DNA of 12,069 nt from assembly GCA_036806345.1 (NCBI GenBank), contig DAIROT010000059.1, positions 1 through 12,069 of the forward strand. The letters run 5' to 3'. Numbering within the stretch: the first letter of the stretch is position 1; every line of letters starts with the position of its first letter. The notes below the pieces were generated by a model. The model had not been told where the DNA came from, made no database searches, and saw only the letters and a program-made list of their open reading frames with translations. Of the stretch, positions 8,191-12,069 are shown piece after piece. The DNA comes from QHCF01 sp003244275 (GTDB lineage: Bacteria; Actinomycetota; Acidimicrobiia; Acidimicrobiales; QHCF01). The position numbers and the translations under genes were made by a program.

Positions 8191-8230
8191 TGTGACCGCT
8201 GAGTAGCCCATACGCGCGCCAGCGGTCACA
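8191..8230 (+). repeat. REP-like palindromic element, copy 2
   Basis: Perfect 11-bp arms TGTGACCGCTG (8191-8201) and CAGCGGTCACA (8220-8230) enclose an 18-base loop containing CGCGCGC. The same 11-mer is present at 8120-8130 in copy 1. Both elements are 40 bp long and 60 bp separates them; ATC precedes TGTGACCGCTGA in both when copy 1 is read in reverse. The arrangement resembles paired inverted REP units. Confidence 0.8.
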
Positions 8231-8280
8231 AGTAAGCCGCCCCCACGCCCCCCCCCCGGCGATCTGGCCCGAGCGGGCCC

Positions 8281-8308
8281 TCCCGGAGCGGCCCTCCCGG
8301 AGCGGCCC
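8281..8308. repeat. Two tandem copies of a 14-mer
   Basis: TCCCGGAGCGGCCC occurs at 8281-8294 and again at 8295-8308 with no spacer. A degenerate third unit (GAGCGGGCCC, 8271-8280) lies just before. Together with the C10 run at 8248-8257 this is a slippage-prone stretch. Confidence 0.85.
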
Positions 8309-8312
8309 CGCC

Positions 8313-8355
8313 TCAGCGGCGCTCGGCTCAGTGGGCCCGCTTCAGCGGCGCTCGG
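8313..8355 (-). repeat. Duplicated 3' end of the methyltransferase gene
   Basis: TCAGCGGCGCTCGG is found at 8313-8326 and at 8342-8355, 29 bp apart. The second copy is the true end of the methyltransferase gene (codons for SERR and the TGA stop on the minus strand). The first repeats the same end, stop codon included, just downstream. Between them is a 15-bp spacer. Confidence 0.8.
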
Positions 8356-9142
8356 ACAACAGGAACAGCAGGCGAGGGATGGTTGCCGCCGCCGAGTACT
8401 CGGCGGCCCGGGCCAGGAACCCCGGAGGAGGGGCCGGTTCCTCCATGTGGGTCACCAACAGCCCGGACGCCGCCATCAGGTTCACATAGCGGGAGAGCGG
8501 TCGGTGCACGAAGGGTATGAACACTCCCTTGTCCACCTCCTCCAGGATGGTGTCCTCGGTCAGATAGGGCCCAATCCGCCAATATTGCTCATCCAGGATG
8601 TGGTCGTCGATCCAGCCACTCCCGGGCGTCTGCAGGAGCGGGTGATTGAGCAGGAAGAGGAAGCGGCCGCCGACGCCCAGCACCCTGGCCACCTCGGCGA
8701 TGGCCTGCTCCACCTCGGTGATGTGCTCGAAGACCAGGCAGGCCACCACCGCGTCGAAGGCACCGGAGGTGAACGGCAGAGCGCCGGCGGCGGCCATGGC
8801 GTAGGCCGGGCCACCGTTGCGGCCCACCGCGGCGGTCAGCTGAGCCCTGCTGGGGTCCACGCCCACGACCGACCGCCCACCGCCAGCGTGGGCCAGGCGA
8901 GCCACCTGACCCTCTCCAGTGCCCACGTCGAGCACCCTGGTGGCCCCGGCCAGGTGAGCGGCGACCAGTGGCAGGATCTGCTCCTCGTACTCGGCGTCCG
9001 CACCCTGGGTGAAGCCATCCTGCCACCAGTCGGCATGGCGTTCCCAGGGACTGGCGTCGGCGCTCGGTTCGGGGCTGGCACCCGGGCGGGCGTCGGGGCG
9101 GCTCCCGGCACTCGGTTCGGCGCTGATCTCCGGCCCGCTCAT
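8342..9142 (-). CDS. Class I SAM-dependent methyltransferase
   Basis: The 266-residue protein has a Rossmann-type methyltransferase core of the Methyltransf_11 kind. Motif I is RVLDVGTGEGQVARLA (69-84), the acidic end of strand 2 is in VVGVDPS (92-98), motif II is ALPFTSGAFDAVVACLVFEH (121-140), and ARVLGVGGRFLFLLNHP (152-168) forms the next strand region. The C-terminal part, with GSGWIDDHI and WRIGPYL, is probably the substrate cap; the substrate cannot be named. Residues 1-32 are a disordered-looking Pro/Ala/Ser/Glu tail with SAEPSAG- and SPEPSAD-like repeats. The ATG overlaps the uvrC stop as ATGA, with GGGTGG 3 nt before the start, so it is translated with uvrC. That pairing does not prove a repair role. 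Confidence 0.87.
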   Translation of the reverse strand: MSGPEISAEPSAGSRPDARPGASPEPSADASPWERHADWWQDGFTQGADAEYEEQILPLVAAHLAGATRVLDVGTGEGQVARLAHAGGGRSVVGVDPSRAQLTAAVGRNGGPAYAMAAAGALPFTSGAFDAVVACLVFEHITEVEQAIAEVARVLGVGGRFLFLLNHPLLQTPGSGWIDDHILDEQYWRIGPYLTEDTILEEVDKGVFIPFVHRPLSRYVNLMAASGLLVTHMEEPAPPPGFLARAAEYSAAATIPRLLFLLSERR

Positions 9143-11013
9143 GGGCCACCCGGACGGTGGAGCGACTCATACACAGCCGTGGCCACCGGGTCGGGAAGCC
9201 AGGGCAGGCTCCGAAGAGCCTCCAGCGAGGCCGCCCGTACACCCTTGACGCTTCCCAGCTCGGTGACCAAGCGCTTACGCCGAGCCGGCCCCAGGCCGGG
9301 GATACCCTCCAGGACGCTGCGGGTCATGCGCTTGCCCCGCAGCTGGCGATGATAGGAGATGGCGAACCGGTGAGCCTCGTCCCGGATCCGCTGCAGTAGG
9401 TACAACGCCTCCGACTGGCGTGGGATTCGTACCGGATCGGGGCGCCCGGGCAGGTACACCTCCTCGAACTGCTTAGCCAGGGCAGCCACGGGAACCTCCT
9501 GCTCCAGACCCAGCTCTTCCAGCACCCGGACCCCTACCCCGAGCTGGCCCTTGCCACCATCCAGGAGGAGGAGCTGGGGCGGATAGGCGAAGCGCCGGTG
9601 GCGTCCCCGGTCGGCCACCGGCACCTCCCGGTCGGCCACCAGGGCGCTCAACCGCCGGCTCAGCACCTCCTCCATGGCTGCGTAGTCATCGTTGCCGGCT
9701 ACCGAGGTCACCTTGAATCGGCGGTAATCGCTCTTCTTGGGCAACCCGTCCTCCATCACCACCATGGACCCCACGTAGTCCCGGCCCTGGAGGTGGCTCA
9801 TGTCGTAGCACTCGATGCGTAGGGGGGCCTCGGGCAGGTCGAGCGCCTCTTGGAGGGCATTGAGGGCTCGGGCCCGGGAGTTGTGGTCGGCCGAACGGCG
9901 CAGGCGATGGCGGACCAGCTCCTCGGCGGCGTTGCGGGTCACCGTCTCCAACAGGGCCCGCTTGTCGCCCCGCTGGGGGGCCCGGACTGTCACCCGGCGC
10001 CCGTCCCGCAGGCCGACCAACCAGTCCTCCAGCACTGCCTTGTCATCGGGTTCCTCGGGCACCAGGACCTCGCGGGGGATGTCCAGGGTCGGCTCGGCGT
10101 AGAGTTGGGAGACCACCCGGCCGAGGAGGGCGGGCCGGGAGAGGTCCTCGACCTTGTCCACGATGAAGCCCTTGCGCCCCATCACGCGGCCGCGCCGGAC
10201 GAAGAAAACCTGGACCGCCGCCTCGAGGTCGTCCTCGGAGATCCCGACCACATCAAGGTCCTCCGGGCGCTCGGTGACCATCTGCTGGCGCTCGATGGCC
10301 TTGCGCACGGTGGTGAGGCGGTCCCGCAGGCGGGCCGCCCGCTCGAACTCCAGGTGGCTGGCGGCATCCGCCATCTGGGCCTCCAGCCGATGCAGCACGG
10401 TGTCAGTGTCACCGGCCAGGAAGTCGACCAGCTCGCCCACCAGCTGGTCGTAGGCCGACTTGTCGATCTCGCCCACGCACGGCCCGGCGCACTTCTCGAT
10501 GTGGAACATGAGGCAGGGACGGCCGAGACGCTGGTGACGGACGAATTTGGCGTCCGAGCAGGTACGAACCGGGAACGACCGCAGCAGGAGATCAAGAGTC
10601 TCGCGGATGGCGTAGGCGTGGGCGTAGGGCCCGAAGTAGCGAACCCCCTTGCGTTTGGCTCCCCGCATGACCATGGGCCGGGGCCACTCGTCGGCCAGGG
10701 TGATCGCCAGGTAGGGGTAGCTCTTGTCGTCCCGCAGCCGGATGTTGAACCGGGGCCGGTGCTCCTTGATCAGGTTGTACTCGAGCATGAGGGCCTCGAC
10801 CTCATTGCGGACCTGGATCCACTCGACGGTCGAGGCGCTGGCCACCATCTGGGCGGTGCGGGGGAGCAGCTGAGATGGGTTCTGGAAGTAGCTGGACAGG
10901 CGCTGGCGCAGGGACGCGGCCTTGCCCACATAGATCACCCGGCCCTCGGCATCCTTGAACTGGTAAGAGCCGGGGGCATCGGGAATGGCCCCGGGAGGCG
11001 GCCGATCGAGCAC
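9139..11013 (-). CDS. uvrC: UvrABC excinuclease subunit C
   Basis: UvrC makes both incisions around a DNA lesion bound by UvrB in nucleotide excision repair. The 624-residue protein is full length. The GIY-YIG nuclease domain (about 12-95) shows PGSYQF and VIYVGKAASLRQRLSSYF. A four-Cys set, C152, C167, C175 and C179 (ending CLMFHIEKCAGPC), matches the iron-sulphur cluster region known for UvrC. The UVR helical motif for UvrB contact is at about 207-241. The RNase H-like nuclease domain has D404 in ECYDMSHLQG, D485 in LLLDGGKGQL and H548 in RDEAHRFA. The helix-hairpin-helix pair (about 566-605) contains GIPGLGPARRKRL. The start is GTG at 11013 with only a weak ribosome site. I see no clear SOS box upstream. 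Confidence 0.97.
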   Translation of the reverse strand: MLDRPPPGAIPDAPGSYQFKDAEGRVIYVGKAASLRQRLSSYFQNPSQLLPRTAQMVASASTVEWIQVRNEVEALMLEYNLIKEHRPRFNIRLRDDKSYPYLAITLADEWPRPMVMRGAKRKGVRYFGPYAHAYAIRETLDLLLRSFPVRTCSDAKFVRHQRLGRPCLMFHIEKCAGPCVGEIDKSAYDQLVGELVDFLAGDTDTVLHRLEAQMADAASHLEFERAARLRDRLTTVRKAIERQQMVTERPEDLDVVGISEDDLEAAVQVFFVRRGRVMGRKGFIVDKVEDLSRPALLGRVVSQLYAEPTLDIPREVLVPEEPDDKAVLEDWLVGLRDGRRVTVRAPQRGDKRALLETVTRNAAEELVRHRLRRSADHNSRARALNALQEALDLPEAPLRIECYDMSHLQGRDYVGSMVVMEDGLPKKSDYRRFKVTSVAGNDDYAAMEEVLSRRLSALVADREVPVADRGRHRRFAYPPQLLLLDGGKGQLGVGVRVLEELGLEQEVPVAALAKQFEEVYLPGRPDPVRIPRQSEALYLLQRIRDEAHRFAISYHRQLRGKRMTRSVLEGIPGLGPARRKRLVTELGSVKGVRAASLEALRSLPWLPDPVATAVYESLHRPGGP

Positions 11014-11120
11014 TGTCCCACTGTGCCAGCCCGAGAGCCCAGTTCCGACCGCCCCGTCGGTCGCACGGCGCCGCCGGTCGCAATCGGAGCACTCCTGCCC
11101 GGGGCTAACGTCACGCTCAG
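11014..11120. promoter_or_regulatory. Divergent intergenic region uvrC / glycosyltransferase
   Basis: This 107-bp space must hold promoters for two outward-reading genes. Three half-sites of one hexamer are visible: CGACCG (11046-11051) and CGGTCG (11058-11063) form an inverted repeat with a 6-nt spacer, and CGGTCG occurs again at 11075-11080. With two extra bases, CGGTCGCA is a direct repeat (11058-11065 and 11075-11082, 17 bp apart). This could be an operator, but such words are not rare in GC-rich DNA. I cannot assign -10 or -35 boxes. Confidence 0.35.
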
Positions 11121-11987
11121 ATGGCGATCCCTCTGGTCAGCATCGTCATGCCGGTGCGCAACGTCGGACCGGTCGTCGGCGCCCAACTGGAGGCCCTGGC
11201 TGGGCAGTCGATCTCCGAGCCTTGGGAGCTGGTGGTGGTCGACCACGGCAGCGACGACGACACAGTCGCTCGGGTGCGAGCCTGGCAGGATCGCCTTCCG
11301 GCCCTGGTGGTCGTGGACGCCAGCCATCTCCAATCGGTAGGCCAGCTGCGCAACGCCGGGATCGGGGCGGCCAGGGGCGAGCTGATCATCAACGTCGACG
11401 GCGATGACGTGGTTGCGCCCGGTTGGCTGGCCGCCATGACCGGCGCGCTGAGCCGAGCGCCGATGGTGACCGGCCCCCTGGAGATGGAAACGCTCAACCA
11501 ACCTGAGACGGCGGCATGGAGAACCGACATGCCGCCCGATCGGCCACCCGAATGGCACCATTTCCTACCGTGTGGCTTCACTTGCAACCTTGGCGTGCGA
11601 AGGGACGTCATGGAGCGGGTCGGCGGCTTCTCGGCAGACTTGCGCTTCGGGATTGACGTGGACTTCACCTGGAGGGTGCAGGAGGCTGGCTACGGGTTTG
11701 GATTCGAACCAGGGGCGATCGTCCACCGACGTCTGCCCCGGGGAAGGATGGCCTGGTGGAGACGCAATGTGCGATACGGCCGTGGCGAGCCACTGCTGTA
11801 TCGAACGCACCGCTCGGCCGGTATGCCACGCAGCTCTTTCGTACGCGCCCTCGCTACCTGGGGATGGCTTGGCCTACACCTTCTTGACCTCTTCCGGGTC
11901 GGGCGCCGGTATCGGTGGCTGGCCCACTGTGGGGATCGGGTGGGCCGGCTGATCGGCTCACTGGAGTTTGGGATAATCTACCTCTGA
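11121..11987 (+). CDS. Family 2 glycosyltransferase (GT-A fold)
   Basis: The 288-residue protein begins with the GT2 strand PLVSIVMPVRN (4-14), then ELVVVDHGSDDDT (36-48), the LRNAGIGAARGELIINVDGDD segment split by the usual turn (76-96), whose DGDD (93-96) is the metal and nucleotide-sugar site, and the acceptor-side acid region FGIDVDFTWRVQEAGYGF (176-193). VHRRLPRG follows at about 201-208. The C-terminus is basic and partly hydrophobic, without clear membrane helices. It probably transfers a sugar to an envelope or surface glycan; donor and acceptor are unknown. The ATG lacks a strong ribosome site. The gene is divergent from uvrC, and a terminal repeat starts 27 bp beyond its stop. Confidence 0.87.
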   Translation: MAIPLVSIVMPVRNVGPVVGAQLEALAGQSISEPWELVVVDHGSDDDTVARVRAWQDRLPALVVVDASHLQSVGQLRNAGIGAARGELIINVDGDDVVAPGWLAAMTGALSRAPMVTGPLEMETLNQPETAAWRTDMPPDRPPEWHHFLPCGFTCNLGVRRDVMERVGGFSADLRFGIDVDFTWRVQEAGYGFGFEPGAIVHRRLPRGRMAWWRRNVRYGRGEPLLYRTHRSAGMPRSSFVRALATWGWLGLHLLDLFRVGRRYRWLAHCGDRVGRLIGSLEFGIIYL

Positions 11988-12014
11988 GCGGTACCTCGGA
12001 GTCCGGCACCCCCG

Positions 12015-12068
12015 CCTGTTGCCTCACGTCAAATCCTCCGGCAGGACTGATTCGTTGCCTCACGTAAA
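12015..12068 (-). repeat. Right copy of the 54-bp inverted repeat at the window ends
   Basis: Exact reverse complement of bases 1-54, including both GTTGCCTCACGT units and the hairpin between them. It lies 27 bp past the glycosyltransferase stop. Relative to the adjacent gene it has the same orientation as the left copy, that is, both are read in the same sense as one moves out from a gene's 3' end. One further base (G, 12069) follows. Confidence 0.9.
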
Positions 12069-12069
12069 G

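Larger units (their letters stand above)
8073..8341. other. Convergent intergenic region rich in palindromes and short repeats
   Basis: This 269-bp gap lies between the 3' ends of the DUF559 gene and the methyltransferase gene. I see no coding frame with family features and no RNA gene. It holds two 40-bp palindromic elements (8091-8130 and 8191-8230), a run of ten C (8248-8257), a tandem 14-mer (8281-8308) and a copy of the methyltransferase 3' end (8313-8326). The palindromes could act as two-way transcription stops, but neither is followed by a T-run on either strand. Confidence 0.8.

Noticed and set aside
8091..8230. Intrinsic terminators
   Set aside because: The stems are strong, but no T-run follows on either strand; described as REP-like palindromes instead.
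7083..9142. Restriction-modification pair made of the DUF559 protein and the methyltransferase
   Set aside because: The genes converge rather than form an operon, the methyltransferase is co-translated with uvrC, and it resembles small-molecule or lipid type enzymes without DNA-methylase catalytic motifs.
9850..11340. A 496-codon open frame on the plus strand, antisense to uvrC and running into the glycosyltransferase gene
   Set aside because: Its protein shows no family features, it overlaps two well-supported genes, and long antisense frames are expected opposite GC-rich genes.

Overview
This window looks like chromosomal core DNA from a GC-rich actinomycete-type bacterium (Actinomycetota). 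Acidimicrobiia is my best guess, but the sequence does not settle the class. Signs are the strong G/C bias at third codon positions, many GTG starts, the rapZ-yvcK pair with the actinobacterial form of the RapZ P-loop, and the chain gap-pgk-tpiA-secG.

Left two thirds (92-7031, minus strand): one compact unit reads rapZ > yvcK > gap > pgk > tpiA > secG > ABC-type solute-binding lipoprotein. Junctions are tight: a 4-nt overlap at rapZ/yvcK, 8-nt overlaps at gap/pgk and pgk/tpiA, and 13- and 20-nt gaps around secG. RapZ and YvcK are regulators of cell-envelope carbon flow. Gap, Pgk and TpiA are consecutive steps of lower glycolysis, SecG is part of the Sec translocon, and the last gene is an exported lipoprotein. 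whiA, which usually follows yvcK in Gram-positive genomes, is absent between yvcK and gap.

Middle (7032-8341): a plus-strand gene encodes an AbiEi-like N-terminal domain joined to a DUF559 (PD-(D/E)XK nuclease-like) domain. It is divergent from rapZ and convergent with a methyltransferase gene. The 269-bp convergent gap holds a pair of about 40-bp palindromic REP-like elements, a C10 tract, a tandem 14-mer and a copied methyltransferase 3' end.

Right third (8342-11987): uvrC and a SAM methyltransferase form a minus-strand pair with an ATGA overlap. A family 2 glycosyltransferase gene is divergent from uvrC.

Both extreme ends carry the same 54-bp sequence in inverted orientation (1-54 and 12015-12068), each just beyond the 3' end of the outermost gene. 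It contains two copies of ACGTGAGGCAAC around a small hairpin. It may be a dispersed repeat where assembly stopped, insertion-sequence ends, or true terminal inverted repeats. The cargo is housekeeping genes, so I favour a dispersed repeat at contig ends. I found no tRNA, rRNA, CRISPR array, transposase or clear new defence system.
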